64,000 nucleotides of DNA from CALOBA01 sp942491465 (GCA_942491465.1 CALOBA010000064.1:1-64000); one strand, 5' to 3'. Positions 16,497 to 25,312 are shown, counted from the first letter of the stretch. The notes: generated from the letters alone by a model not told the origin. Numbers and translations: made by a program.

Positions 16497-17912
16497 TCAT
16501 TGCTCTTTGAGCCGTCGTTGCCAGCCTCGGCAGCGCGCCAGGCCTTTGGCATCGGAGGCGTTGCGGGCCACATCCGCAAGCCCTGCGACGATCGCCGGTA
16601 GCTGCGGACAGTGCGCCGCCTTTCTGATCAATTGGGTTGTCAGCATCGTCGCCGCATCGATCTTGTGCTCGCGCACGAAACGAGAGGCCAATCGGCAAGC
16701 GAGGCCGGCATTGATGCGCGGCTTGGGCCGTGCATGGGCGAGGTAATCGTCGAAGGTCTCGTGCACCAAGGTGCGCGAGCGCAGATCGGTACCCGGCAAG
16801 TCCATCAGCTGTCTCGACCAGGCGTGGTAGTCCTCGCTTGCGGTGTCGGTTCTGGCGGTCTCGCGCAGCAGCGCCAGCACCTCGATGTTGTCGGGCTCCA
16901 GTCGCAGCAGTCGCCGCAGCAACGTCCTCGCTTTGTCGTAGTCGAGCCGGCGGCACAGCGCCGCCGCCTGTTCAAGACCTTCTTCGACCTCCTTGCGATT
17001 ATCCTGCCGCTCGACCCGCGCCATGGAAAAGCTCGGAACGAGCCCGCGGATCAGGCCTCCGATCAGCGCACCCGCCAATAGACCACCCAGGTGCGCCAGG
17101 TAGTTGATGTTGGAGTCTTGGTCGAGCCATAGCTGCACCCCTTCGCGGCCCACCCAGAGCGGCAGCAGGATGATTGCGGGGAGGCTGACGTAGTCGAAAT
17201 AGGCGATAAAGAAATAGAAGAAGCGTACCCGGCGGGTCCAATACAGCACGGTGTACATGCCCATCAGGCCCGATATGGCCCCGGAGGCACCGATGCCCGG
17301 ACTCAAACTGGGCTCGGCAAACAGGTAGTAGAGGCCGGCCGAGGCAAGGCCGGCAATCACATAGGCGACCAAGAACGCAAGCCAGCCCAGGGTCATTTCC
17401 ACCAAGAAGCCGACGGCGATCAGGAAGAACATGTTGCCCAGCAAATGACTCCAATCTGCGTGCAGGAACATGTGGGTGAATGCGTCGGCAAGGCCCGGAT
17501 CGGCGGTGCGGAATCCATGTTCGAGCAAGACCACGCGTTGCAGCAGCGCTTCGAAGTGATCCCGTTTGACTCGCCACCTTGCATATCCGCTCTCCCCGCG
17601 GGAGACGACCGCATCGGTGGCAACCGCCGTCTGAAATGCGGGGTCCATGAGCATCGCCACAGCCAGATCGTCCCGAGACTTGTCCGCGAGGTCGTGGGAA
17701 CCGAGCTCGCGCCGCTTGAGCCTGATGTAGTAGGGGATCTCCTGCGCGGCCAGTCCCGATTCGACGTAGTAATCCATCGCGACATCGAGCCTGGCGTCGT
17801 CACCGCTCTGCCACAGCAGAAAACAGGCAAGGTTGGCAACGACCAGCACCAGGGTCATCCAGGGCGGACGGCTCCAGTCGATTTTTCGATCAAAGGGGAT
17901 CAACAAAAACAT
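16497..17912 (-). CDS. Rhomboid family intramembrane serine protease with TPR-like tail
   Basis: The 471-residue protein has a first membrane helix at ~18-35 and a soluble loop of about 110 residues, then the rhomboid core. HMFLHADWSHLLGNMFFL provides the oxyanion/loop-1 region, GIGASGAISGLMG the catalytic Ser in GxSG, and NYLAHLGGLLAGALIG the catalytic His. Both members of the Ser-His dyad are present, so it is probably active in the inner membrane. Residues ~310-471 form a cytoplasmic-looking helical repeat tail (YDKARTLLRRLLRLEPDN). The large loop between helix 1 and the core is longer than in GlpG. Confidence 0.85.
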   Translation of the reverse strand: MFLLIPFDRKIDWSRPPWMTLVLVVANLACFLLWQSGDDARLDVAMDYYVESGLAAQEIPYYIRLKRRELGSHDLADKSRDDLAVAMLMDPAFQTAVATDAVVSRGESGYARWRVKRDHFEALLQRVVLLEHGFRTADPGLADAFTHMFLHADWSHLLGNMFFLIAVGFLVEMTLGWLAFLVAYVIAGLASAGLYYLFAEPSLSPGIGASGAISGLMGMYTVLYWTRRVRFFYFFIAYFDYVSLPAIILLPLWVGREGVQLWLDQDSNINYLAHLGGLLAGALIGGLIRGLVPSFSMARVERQDNRKEVEEGLEQAAALCRRLDYDKARTLLRRLLRLEPDNIEVLALLRETARTDTASEDYHAWSRQLMDLPGTDLRSRTLVHETFDDYLAHARPKPRINAGLACRLASRFVREHKIDAATMLTTQLIRKAAHCPQLPAIVAGLADVARNASDAKGLARCRGWQRRLKEQ

Positions 17913-18025
17913 TGTTGGCAGGCATTCGTGTCATGGCGAGCTTGCGCAGCAGCGCGGTGGCGTAGGCGCCGGCGGGCAGCGCGAGCTGGTCCGGGGCGGG
18001 TTGGTCCCAGGTCAGATCGATGGGG
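17890..18025 (-). pseudogene. Possible truD C-terminal remnant
   Basis: In one minus-strand frame the sequence reads LTWDQPAPDQLALPAGAYATALLRKLAMTR. This resembles the final ~30 residues of tRNA pseudouridine synthase TruD, where LPxGxxATxxLREL is typical. No other part of TruD is found upstream, and the frame is disrupted around 18025. I infer a short relic; chance similarity is possible. Confidence 0.35.
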
Positions 18026-18161
18026 GATGATGCGGAGGAAGGACATCGTGAACAGCCGATGGACAACGCCAACGCGATCCTGACCGGCTCGAATGCGCGA
18101 TCCGCGGTCCCCGAGGTCCTGGAGCCGATCGGAGCGGGGAGGGGACAAGGTGAGGGGCGTC

Positions 18162-18416
18162 CTAGGCGAGAAAGGTCTTGATGATGAGGGCGATCACGCC
18201 ACCGATGACGATCCCCGTCATCCATTTCAGCGCGGTGAATTCTGTGCGTAGGGGAGCAAGCTCGCGCTGCAGTGCGCTGTCCAGATACTCGCGGCTGACC
18301 AGCTCCTGTTGTGCCTCCGAAATTACGCGCACGACCGCCTCCGCCTGCTCGTCCGCGAAACCGGCGCTTTTAAGCTTGCCCACAAGCTCCAACGTGTCGA
18401 AGGTTACTGTTGCCAT
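18162..18416 (-). CDS. DUF1640/CCDC90-like small membrane-anchored protein
   Basis: The protein has 84 residues from the ATG at 18416; a longer frame from 18446 lacks support. MATVTFDTLELVGKLKSAGF and the following DEQAEAVVRVISEAQQELVS match the DUF1640 pattern. A coiled-coil region (LDSALQRELAPLRTEFTALK) then leads to a single C-terminal membrane helix (WMTGIVIGGVIALIIKTFL). The molecular function is unknown; mitochondrial relatives act around the calcium uniporter. The gene stands alone. Confidence 0.8.
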   Translation of the reverse strand: MATVTFDTLELVGKLKSAGFADEQAEAVVRVISEAQQELVSREYLDSALQRELAPLRTEFTALKWMTGIVIGGVIALIIKTFLA

Positions 18417-18522
18417 GGGGGCAATATAGGCCGCTTTCGGTGGCAATGAAAGTGAGGACGGTTCCTCTCGATGATGGCCTCCCGTCCATCTTCAGGACGA
18501 CTCGCCGACCCTCGGCACCTTC

Positions 18523-19140
18523 TCACTCCAGGCTGACGACGAACCGCCTGCGACGCTGTTCCACGGCCCCGGTGAGGACGATTTCAGTGATGGGCTCTTC
18601 CACGGTGACGATCTCGTAGGTCTCGTTCGCGTCACCGCGGTCGTCCACCACGCCGAGGCGTACTTCGTACTCGCCGGCTTCTGCGTAGACATGATTCGGT
18701 CATTGGATGGCAGCGGATCGGTACCATCGGAGGGTCGCTGCACCAGCAGATTCGGGGTGTCTTCCCGGGCATCGGAGATCTTGTCGGCCGCGGCGTCGTC
18801 TTCCAGGATTGTCGTCACTTCCGCCACGGTCATGCTCGGGTCTTCTTCGAGCAACAGGGCGGCGACACCCGTCACATGAGGGGGCGGCCATGGAGGTGCC
18901 CCTGAGCACCTGTGTCGCCGAGGCGCTGGTGTTGTCGGCGGAGGTGATGCCGGAGCCGCTGCAATCGAGCACGCGCAAGGTGTACAGGTCCACGTCCTTG
19001 GCGACGCCATAGGTGCTGCCGCCGACGGTGCCGGCGACGTGGGGGCCGTGTCCGTTGCAGTCGTTGCAGTCGTTGCCGTCCTCGCCGTCGTCGATGGCAT
19101 CGTATGCCGCCTGGGCGCGCGCGCCGAACTCATCGTGAGT
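18523..19140 (-). pseudogene. Subtilisin-like (S8) protease, truncated and frameshifted
   Basis: Minus-strand frames give, in order: GNDCNDCNGHGPHVAGTVGG (catalytic His motif HGxHVAG), VDLYTLRVLDCSGSG, then directly TSADNTSASATQVLRGTSMAAP (catalytic Ser motif), a frameshift, and HVTGVAALLLEEDPSMTVAEV. About 150 residues usually found between the His and Ser blocks are missing, and there is no N-terminus with the catalytic Asp. After another shift the tail reads AGEYEVRLGVVDDRGDANET, a PKD-like fold, ending at 18523. The gene cannot make an active protease. Confidence 0.75.
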
Positions 19141-19322
19141 AGGAGGCGGCGAGCAGGGCTGGGCTTGAAAGCCAGTCCCCAGCGTGCGACGACCTTGCCG
19201 CGCAGTGCCCCAAAGACGGTGGACCGGTGAGGGGGAGATCGGGCGACCGGGCCTGTCGCAGTGGCAAATGCGCGCGCTCGGGGGCCTGCGTCAGTGCACC
19301 AACTTCTCGTGATCGATCAATA

Positions 19323-19859
19323 CTAGCCCGGCCGTTCGTCGATGTCCGGCGCGCAGGCCCGCTCCCAGGGTCTGCCGTGGCAGATGGAGCGGGCGTCGAG
19401 CAGCAGGGAGAAGGCCTCGTGCAGCCGCTCGGGGATGGGGATGGCGCCGTCGGCGCCACCGTACTTGTGGGCCAAGAATTGGCGCGGGTGCTTGGTCAGG
19501 TCGAACAGGTCGAGCAGGTACATGTTCCACTCGTCGAAGTAGGCCGGACCGATAGGCTCGAAGGAGATCAGGCGGACGTCCTGGTGCCGCGGATCTTGGA
19601 CGATGCGCCCGTAGAGCCGATTGACGGCGTCCGACGGCCCCTCCAAGACCTGCAGGAACTGATCTCCCGAGAGCAGCAGCAGACCGGTAATCCCATCGGC
19701 GCGATTGTTCTCGGCGCTTTGCTCCACAAGCTTGCGCATGGCCTCGTTGCTGATGAAGCCACCGGCGCAGGTGCTGCGGTAGATGAGTCGGCAGTTTCCC
19801 ATGGCGGCGTGCGTGTGCTCCGGTATCGGTGGTGACAGAACCGGAACGTTAGCAGACAT
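19323..19859 (-). CDS. BLUF-domain blue-light photoreceptor protein
   Basis: The protein has 178 residues from the ATG at 19859; the frame is open farther upstream but runs through the terminator of the next gene. The BLUF core is clear: CRLIYRST with the flavin-site Tyr near residue 26, NNRADGITGLLLLSG with Asn, DQFLQVLEG with the key Gln, and DEWNMYL with the C-terminal Trp/Met region. Such domains bind FAD and sense blue light. No output domain is fused, so it probably acts through a partner protein, as short BLUF proteins do. This suits a phototroph. Confidence 0.9.
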   Translation of the reverse strand: MSANVPVLSPPIPEHTHAAMGNCRLIYRSTCAGGFISNEAMRKLVEQSAENNRADGITGLLLLSGDQFLQVLEGPSDAVNRLYGRIVQDPRHQDVRLISFEPIGPAYFDEWNMYLLDLFDLTKHPRQFLAHKYGGADGAIPIPERLHEAFSLLLDARSICHGRPWERACAPDIDERPG

Positions 19860-19909
19860 GGCCGCATTTTCAATGCCGCAGCGGCGCGGAAAGGCCCGAC
19901 AATCAGCGC

Positions 19910-19946
19910 AAAAAAAGGGGTTGGGCACGGATGTGCCCAACCCCAT
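19910..19946 (-). terminator. Rho-independent terminator of the fasciclin gene
   Basis: A 12-bp perfect stem (ggggttgggcac and its complement, loop ggat) at 19917-19944 is followed on the minus strand by a run of seven T. Confidence 0.9.
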
Positions 19947-19994
19947 CGCAGGATTGACGGCCCCTCCGGGCCGCTGTCCTCCGTCCGTACGGGA

Positions 19995-20606
19995 TTACAT
20001 GATCACGCGGTCGACCACGTGGACGACGCCGTTGCGGGTGAAGATGTTCGGCCGGACGATCTCGGCTCCGTTCACGGCCAGGTGGCCGTTGTTGCTGATG
20101 GCGATCTGGCGGTTGTTGAGGTCACGCACCGGCGAGGAGACCGTCTGCAGCATCTCGGTCGCGGTGATACGGCTGGGGATGACGTGGTTGGACACGAGCT
20201 CGGCCAGGGCCTGCGGGTCGGTCATGATCGCCTCCAGCTGATCCTGTGGCAGCTTGGCGAAGGCGTCGTTGGTTGGGACCAGGACCGTGTAGGAACCGCT
20301 GCCGTCCAGCTCGGCCTCCATCTTGGCCGTCTCTAGGGCGTCCTCGAAGGTGCTGAAGATGCCGGCGCCGGAGAGGACATCGGTCAATGACTTGTCGGCG
20401 GCGTAGGCGGGGGTGCCGTCGGGCGCACCGTAGACGGAGAAGTCGTCGCGCGGCTGAGCGGTCTCCAGGGCGGCTTGAGCCCGCTCCCAAGTCTCTTCGT
20501 CGGCATACTTGGTGCCGAAGGACAGGGCGGTCAGCGGGCCGAGGGCCATCACCAGACCCAGGGCCATGGCACGATTGTTCAGCTTGCGGAAGTTCTGCTT
20601 GGGCAT
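19995..20606 (-). CDS. Secreted fasciclin (FAS1) domain protein
   Basis: The protein has 203 residues from the ATG at 20606; the upstream frame to 20747 is not supported. The N-terminus MPKQNFRKLNNRAMALGLVM followed by a hydrophobic run is a signal peptide or signal anchor. The FAS1 fold covers residues ~85-203, with the H1 box YTVLVPTNDAFAKLP and the H2-type ending VVHVVDRVIM. FAS1 proteins mediate adhesion or matrix interactions. The gene is monocistronic with a strong terminator. A candidate promoter is ttgcgt - 16 nt - taacat near 20708-20735 on the minus strand. Confidence 0.85.
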   Translation of the reverse strand: MPKQNFRKLNNRAMALGLVMALGPLTALSFGTKYADEETWERAQAALETAQPRDDFSVYGAPDGTPAYAADKSLTDVLSGAGIFSTFEDALETAKMEAELDGSGSYTVLVPTNDAFAKLPQDQLEAIMTDPQALAELVSNHVIPSRITATEMLQTVSSPVRDLNNRQIAISNNGHLAVNGAEIVRPNIFTRNGVVHVVDRVIM

Positions 20607-20808
20607 TGGTCGAATCCTCGCGTTGATTTGGTTGAATGCGCGTGGATGGACAGAACATGAACAGCTTGGTCGGCCTTGCCGACAATCATTAGGTTTCTGC
20701 CCCTCACGGGGACAGATGTTAGGACATTTCCAAACAAACGCAAGCATACCATGATCACGCCATGGTCTTTTCGTGGGCGGCCTGATCGGGGTGTCCGGCG
20801 GCTGCCCT

Positions 20809-21618
20809 TCAGCGCCGCCGGCCGAGAGTCGCCCACTGGTACCAAAGTAGTGAGCCCGCCCAGGCGAGAGCCAGCAGCATGATCAGGCTGCCGACGACAT
20901 GACTGGCCTGGGCCAGGCCGTGGTCGAGATGGAGCAGGCCGCTCTCGGTAAGGAGGAATTCCCAATCGTGAAAGCCGTAGGGTGCGGCGTGGCCGACGTT
21001 GCCGCCGATCAGCGGCAAGGTGCCGGAGCTGGCGTCGTTGATGTAGGGCGCGATGTCGAGGAAGTTCTCCCCGAACCACCAGAGACAGACCGCCGCTCCA
21101 AACGGATCGCGGGTCTTGATCAACAGTGTGCCCAGGCAGATCAACGGCATCAGTAGCTGACCCAAGGTGCCGCCCAGGGAGGTGATGAATTCGCCGAAAG
21201 GCCGAAAGATTACGTGACCCGCCTCGTGGAAGGGCAGGTTGATCAGGTGCAGAAAGGACTTGCCGGCGGCGTTGCTCTCCACCGACGCGCCGATTAGGCT
21301 CAACCCCCAGACCGCCAAGATCAGCAGGAGGACGGCCCGCGCCCAGAACGCCAACGGGTCGGTCGCGGGCCGGCGCGGAAAGAGCAGGGCGCGGATACCG
21401 GTCTCGGTATCGTCGTCCGGGTCAGCGGGGGCATACCGCCCGGACCGACGGGCCGGCTGCCGGCGCTCCGCCCGCACGTCGGGCGGACCGGCCGCATCGC
21501 TCGTCGGTGCGGCATCGGGACGCGGGTGATATTTCCAGTACTTCTCGAAGTAGATCCCGCAGTGGTCGCAACGGGCATTGCCGTCGGGCTGGGACTGGCC
21601 ACACTTCGGGCATTGCAT
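20809..21618 (-). CDS. Zinc-ribbon membrane protein with HExxH motif
   Basis: The 269-residue protein opens with a zinc ribbon (CPKCGQ ... CDHCG), then a charged proline/arginine-rich linker to ~85 and about five membrane helices. The third region contains LPFHEAGHVIF, an HExxH zinc-protease motif placed at a membrane boundary as in site-2-protease-like (M50) enzymes. A possible third ligand lies in FGENFLDIAPYIND. An intramembrane metalloprotease role is inferred. Its start lies 3 nt beyond the hldE stop, so it is probably co-transcribed downstream of gmhA-hldE. Confidence 0.7.
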   Translation of the reverse strand: MQCPKCGQSQPDGNARCDHCGIYFEKYWKYHPRPDAAPTSDAAGPPDVRAERRQPARRSGRYAPADPDDDTETGIRALLFPRRPATDPLAFWARAVLLLILAVWGLSLIGASVESNAAGKSFLHLINLPFHEAGHVIFRPFGEFITSLGGTLGQLLMPLICLGTLLIKTRDPFGAAVCLWWFGENFLDIAPYINDASSGTLPLIGGNVGHAAPYGFHDWEFLLTESGLLHLDHGLAQASHVVGSLIMLLALAWAGSLLWYQWATLGRRR

Positions 21619-21621
21619 CGG

Positions 21622-23115
21622 TTACCCCCCTGGCTCGGGCCGCAGACGCTCGATGATGGCGCTGGTGCTGCGCTCATCCACCAGGTCGACCAGCACCAGG
21701 CGACCGCCCCAGCCCTGGACCTCGGCGGCGCCGACGACCTGGTCGGGACGATAGTCGGCACCCTTTGCCAGTACGTCCGGGCGCAGGGTCTTGATCAGCC
21801 GCAGCGGTGTGGGCTCATCGAATAGGATCACCGCGTCCACCGCCTCCAGCGCGGCCAGCACCCGGGCGCGGTCGGCCTCGCCGATCACCGGGCGGCTCGG
21901 TCCCTTCAGCGCGCGTACGGATCGATCGGTGTTGAGGCCGATCACCAGTCGCTGTCCGCACCGCTTGGCCTGCTCCAGGTAGGCGACGTGGCCCACATGC
22001 AGCAGGTCAAAGCAGCCGTTGGTGAACACCACCTGCTCGCCGCGGGCGCGCCATTCGGCGACCCGGGCCAGGGCGGCATCCAGGCCGCAGACCTTGCCCG
22101 CCTGCTCCAGCGCGCGCTCATCACCGATGGCGACCTGCAGGTCGGCGGCGTTGACGGCGGCGGTGCCGACACGGCCGACGACCACGCCGGCCGCGAGGTT
22201 CGCCAGGTGCGCCGCATCCAGCGGCTCGAGGCCGACACTGATGGCTGCGGCAAAGGTTGCGATGACCGTGTCGCCGGCCCCGGAGACGTCGAACACCTCC
22301 CGCGCGACGGCGGGGATGCGCTCCACCGCGGGCTGCCCGGAAGCGGCGCCGACCAGGGCCATGCCGAGTTCGCCGAGCGTCACCACCAGCCAATCCAGAC
22401 CGAGCAGGTCGCGCTCCTTGACGGCCGCGCCCAACAGGCCGTCGAGGTCGTCCACCGGGTGGCCGGTCGCCAGCGCCAGCTCGCTGCGGTTGGGGGTGAT
22501 CAGGGTCGCGCCTCGGTAGCGGTCGAAGTCCATGCCCTTGGGGTCCACCAGCACCGGCACGCCGCGGCTGCGGGCGGCGGCGATCAGCCGACCGCACAGC
22601 GCTGGGCCGAGCACGCCTTTGGCGTAGTCCGACAACAGCAGCACGCGGGCGTGTTGCAGCTGCGTCGCCACGGCGACGAACAGCCGATCCTGCACCTCGA
22701 CGCCGATGGGGTCGGTGACCTCGGCGTCGATGCGCAGCATCTGCTGATGGTCGCCGACGACCCGGGTCTTGGTCGTGGTTGGCCGGTCCGCGGCAGTCAC
22801 CAGGGCCTCGACCTCGACACCGTCCGCGGCCAATAGGCCGCGCAGCCGCTCACCGGCCGCATCGGTGCCGACCACGCCGCCGATGGCCACGTCCAGACCG
22901 AGCCCGACCAGGTTGCGGGCAACATTGGCGGCGCCGCCGGCGACCTCGGTCTCGCGGGTGAGACGCAGCACGGGCACCGGGGCCTCCGGCGAGATCCGCC
23001 GCACGTCGCCCCAGAGGTAGCGATCGAGCATCAGATCGCCCACCACGAGCACGCGCCTGCCGTCGAAGCCGGCGCGGATGCAGTGCAGGACCTGTTCAGG
23101 GTTTTGAAACATCAT
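21622..23115 (-). CDS. hldE: Bifunctional heptose-7-phosphate kinase / heptose-1-phosphate adenylyltransferase
   Basis: The 497-residue protein has the full two-domain HldE layout. Residues ~1-330 are a ribokinase-type (PfkB) kinase with GDLMLDRYLWGDV near the start and the anion-hole motif DVSGAGDTVIA near 270. Residues ~345-497 are a nucleotidyltransferase with FTNGCFDLLHVGHVAYLEQA, the HxGH motif. It makes ADP-glycero-manno-heptose for LPS inner core, acting after GmhA, whose gene lies immediately upstream (19 nt). Two adjacent ATG codons (23115, 23112) are possible starts. Confidence 0.97.
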   Translation of the reverse strand: MMFQNPEQVLHCIRAGFDGRRVLVVGDLMLDRYLWGDVRRISPEAPVPVLRLTRETEVAGGAANVARNLVGLGLDVAIGGVVGTDAAGERLRGLLAADGVEVEALVTAADRPTTTKTRVVGDHQQMLRIDAEVTDPIGVEVQDRLFVAVATQLQHARVLLLSDYAKGVLGPALCGRLIAAARSRGVPVLVDPKGMDFDRYRGATLITPNRSELALATGHPVDDLDGLLGAAVKERDLLGLDWLVVTLGELGMALVGAASGQPAVERIPAVAREVFDVSGAGDTVIATFAAAISVGLEPLDAAHLANLAAGVVVGRVGTAAVNAADLQVAIGDERALEQAGKVCGLDAALARVAEWRARGEQVVFTNGCFDLLHVGHVAYLEQAKRCGQRLVIGLNTDRSVRALKGPSRPVIGEADRARVLAALEAVDAVILFDEPTPLRLIKTLRPDVLAKGADYRPDQVVGAAEVQGWGGRLVLVDLVDERSTSAIIERLRPEPGG

Positions 23116-23134
23116 CAGACCTCGAAGCGGGCAC

Positions 23135-23743
23135 TCAGCACATCGGCTCGCGCCCGGCGACGGTCCGGCGCTCGATCAGGTCGCAGAGGAGATGGCCGAT
23201 GAGCACATGTGCCTCCTGGATACGGGCGGTGTTGTCGGAGGGGACCACCAGGCAGCAGTCCACCAGCGCGCACAATCGCCCCCCGGTGCCGCCGGTGAGC
23301 CCGGCCCGTTCCACGCCGAGGGTGCGACCGGTCTCCATGGCGCGCAGCACGTTCGAGCTGTTGCCGGATGTGGAGAGCCCGATCAGCAGGTCGCCGGGCC
23401 GGCACAGTGCCTCGACCTGGCGAGCGAAGATGCTGTCGAAGCCGTAATCGTTGCCGATGGAGGTCAGGATCGAGCTGTCGGTGGTCAGGGCGATCGACGC
23501 CAGTCCGGGGCGCTCGCGCTGAAAGCGGCCCACCAGCTCCGCGGCCAGGTGCTGACTGTCGGCGGCACTGCCGCCGTTGCCCATCCAGAATACGCGCCCG
23601 CCGCCGGCAAGGCAGGCGCAGGCGCGCTCGGCGAGTTCGATGATCGGTGCGGCCAGCGCGGACAGGGCCTGGATGACCTCCACATGGGCCGCCAGCGTCT
23701 GCTGGACGAGCGCTTCGGGGCTGCCGGATGGGCGATTGGGCAT
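23135..23743 (-). CDS. gmhA: Phosphoheptose isomerase (sedoheptulose-7-phosphate isomerase)
   Basis: The protein has 202 residues from the ATG at 23743, preceded by GGAG; the open frame farther upstream lacks homology. It has a SIS domain with WMGNGGSAADSQHLAAELVG, IGLSTSGNSSNVLRAM and the GmhA-type zinc/active-site region AHVLIGHLLCDLIE. It converts sedoheptulose-7-P to glycero-manno-heptose-7-P, the first ADP-heptose step. It forms an operon with hldE and probably the HExxH membrane gene. Confidence 0.93.
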   Translation of the reverse strand: MPNRPSGSPEALVQQTLAAHVEVIQALSALAAPIIELAERACACLAGGGRVFWMGNGGSAADSQHLAAELVGRFQRERPGLASIALTTDSSILTSIGNDYGFDSIFARQVEALCRPGDLLIGLSTSGNSSNVLRAMETGRTLGVERAGLTGGTGGRLCALVDCCLVVPSDNTARIQEAHVLIGHLLCDLIERRTVAGREPMC

Positions 23744-24424
23744 GGAAGGCTCCAGGATCGCGGGGTTCAACGGGGATTTTTCTGCCCGCAGTATGCCCCG
23801 GCCGACTCCGACTGCCAAACGCCGTGCCCGGTGACGCCAAGGTCGCCGCGCTTTCGGGTGGCGGTCTATTCTTTGCGCCAACCTAATGAAGGCCGTGTGA
23901 ATTTATGCACGACGCATCCGCCACGGAGCAACGCCCAGGCGGTGACCATCGCCCGGCTGTTCAAGTCCCGCCTTGAGTTGATCTGTGCGGTGGAAGACGA
24001 GGACCGGCCGCCGGAGGCCGTCGCCGAGATCGAGCAGTCCCGCAAGGCCCGTCTGCGCCAAGTCGCCGACGGTCTGTCCGGCTGGAGATTCGTTCGTCGC
24101 AGCCGAAGGCTGCCGCGGACGTCTAGCGGGAGTAGGCCGGGAGGGCTCGGGCTGGGGGGGGGCGCAGCGCACGGAAACATTCGGCATCAAGTGAGCCGGG
24201 GCGTGGCGTGGCGGGGCTGCGCAAGGCGCTCAAGTCGACGGCGACCGTCGCTCGGACCGATCCCGAAGGTGAGGATGGTAGAGCAGCGCAGACGCGGGAG
24301 GCGCGGACCGCGCAGAATCAGATGGGGGGAGCACACATCCCTGTGCCTGAACTACTCCTTGTGCTGGCGGTACTGCAAAATCCGTCAGCAGGGTCAGATG
24401 ACCGGCACTAAGCCGGCAGCCAAA
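23744..24424. other. Gap with an unassigned open stretch
   Basis: A plus-strand frame has a protein-like piece around 23930-24110 (ARLFKSRLELICAVEDEDRP then AVAEIEQSRKARLRQ) that looks helical and real. It lacks a good start, degrades into Arg/Gly-rich sequence after ~24110, and matches nothing I know. It may be a gene remnant. The stretch 24120-24420 shows nothing else. Confidence 0.3.
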
Positions 24425-24790
24425 TTACTTGGCTTCGGTCTGAGCCGGAGCAGCGGGGGCAACCGGGGCGCCGTAGGGCATGCCGTAGGGAGCGCCGTAG
24501 CCGTAGCCCGGAACACCGTAACCGCCGTAGGGGTAGCCGCCATAGTAGGGGTTGTTGTAGCCGTAGCCGTAGCCGCGACCGTAACCGCGACCACGGCCCC
24601 AGCCGCGACCGCCGCCGGACATGCTCATGTTGAAGTCGCCGTAGCCGTCACCGAACATGTCGTTGAACCAATCGCCCATGCCGGAGCCGTAGCCCGGACC
24701 GCCGTAACCCGGGCCGCCCCACCAAGCGGAAGCGGAGGCAGAGGCACCCAACAGAGCGGCGACAGCAGCGGCGGTAGCAAGCTTTTTCAT
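24425..24790 (-). CDS. Sulfur globule protein (CV1/CV2-type)
   Basis: The protein has 121 residues from the ATG at 24790, preceded by GGAG. A signal peptide (MKKLATAAAVAALLGASASA) is followed by a Gly/Tyr/Trp-rich mature part with many GYG, PYGG and GGRGWGRG repeats and a Pro/Ala end. This matches the structural envelope proteins of periplasmic sulfur globules in purple sulfur bacteria such as Allochromatium vinosum (Sgp family). They coat stored elemental sulfur during sulfide or thiosulfate oxidation. The gene is monocistronic with its own promoter. It is the best marker of the host's lifestyle in this window. Confidence 0.9.
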   Translation of the reverse strand: MKKLATAAAVAALLGASASASAWWGGPGYGGPGYGSGMGDWFNDMFGDGYGDFNMSMSGGGRGWGRGRGYGRGYGYGYNNPYYGGYPYGGYGVPGYGYGAPYGMPYGAPVAPAAPAQTEAK

Positions 24791-24855
24791 CTTGTGATCT
24801 CCAAGCAGTTTCTGGTTTAGCAAGCGATGACGCCTTGTCAGCGCCAACGGTGCTT

Positions 24856-24884
24856 ATAATATTAGAACTTCATTAAATTCGCAA
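24856..24884 (-). promoter_or_regulatory. Sigma70-type promoter of the sulfur globule gene
   Basis: On the minus strand, TTGCGA (-35, 24879-24884) and TATTAT (-10, 24856-24861) are separated by 17 nt in an AT-rich pocket, unusual for this GC-rich window. The predicted transcript start near 24849 leaves a leader of about 59 nt. Confidence 0.7.
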
Positions 24885-25312
24885 TTTATTATTCCTATCG
24901 ACCTTCCGGTGGCGATAGTTGTGCCGGCGGCCCTCCGCCCGATCTGCCGTCGTCGGCGACCATCCGCCGGATGCCCACCGCATTACCCCGGCGAAGCACA
25001 GGCCGCTAGGGTTTGGAGTGGTCGCGATGGGGCTCCTTGCTTACGGCCCTCGGGGCGGCCGCAGCGCCGGGCCCCGCGACATCGCGGCACCCGAACGGCG
25101 CCGTATTTTGCATAAAGCGACAGAGAACGCAAACCGTTTGATGATTGGGGAGAAGCGCAGCACCGGCGACGTCTATTCGCGATCTCGGCAGCCCCGGGTT
25201 AGGCTAGGTCGAGAGCGATGGCCTTCGCGGTCGCCGCAATCGTCTCAAGCGCCGCGCATCGCGCCGTTCGAGTCCTGAGCCCGCCCAACGCACGCCCCGC
25301 GTACCGACGACC
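24885..25312. other. Intergenic region before the sulfatase gene
   Basis: Apart from the AT-rich upstream part of the sulfur globule promoter (to about 24900), I see no gene, RNA or clear regulatory motif. The short open frames here have no protein-like character. Confidence 0.4.
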
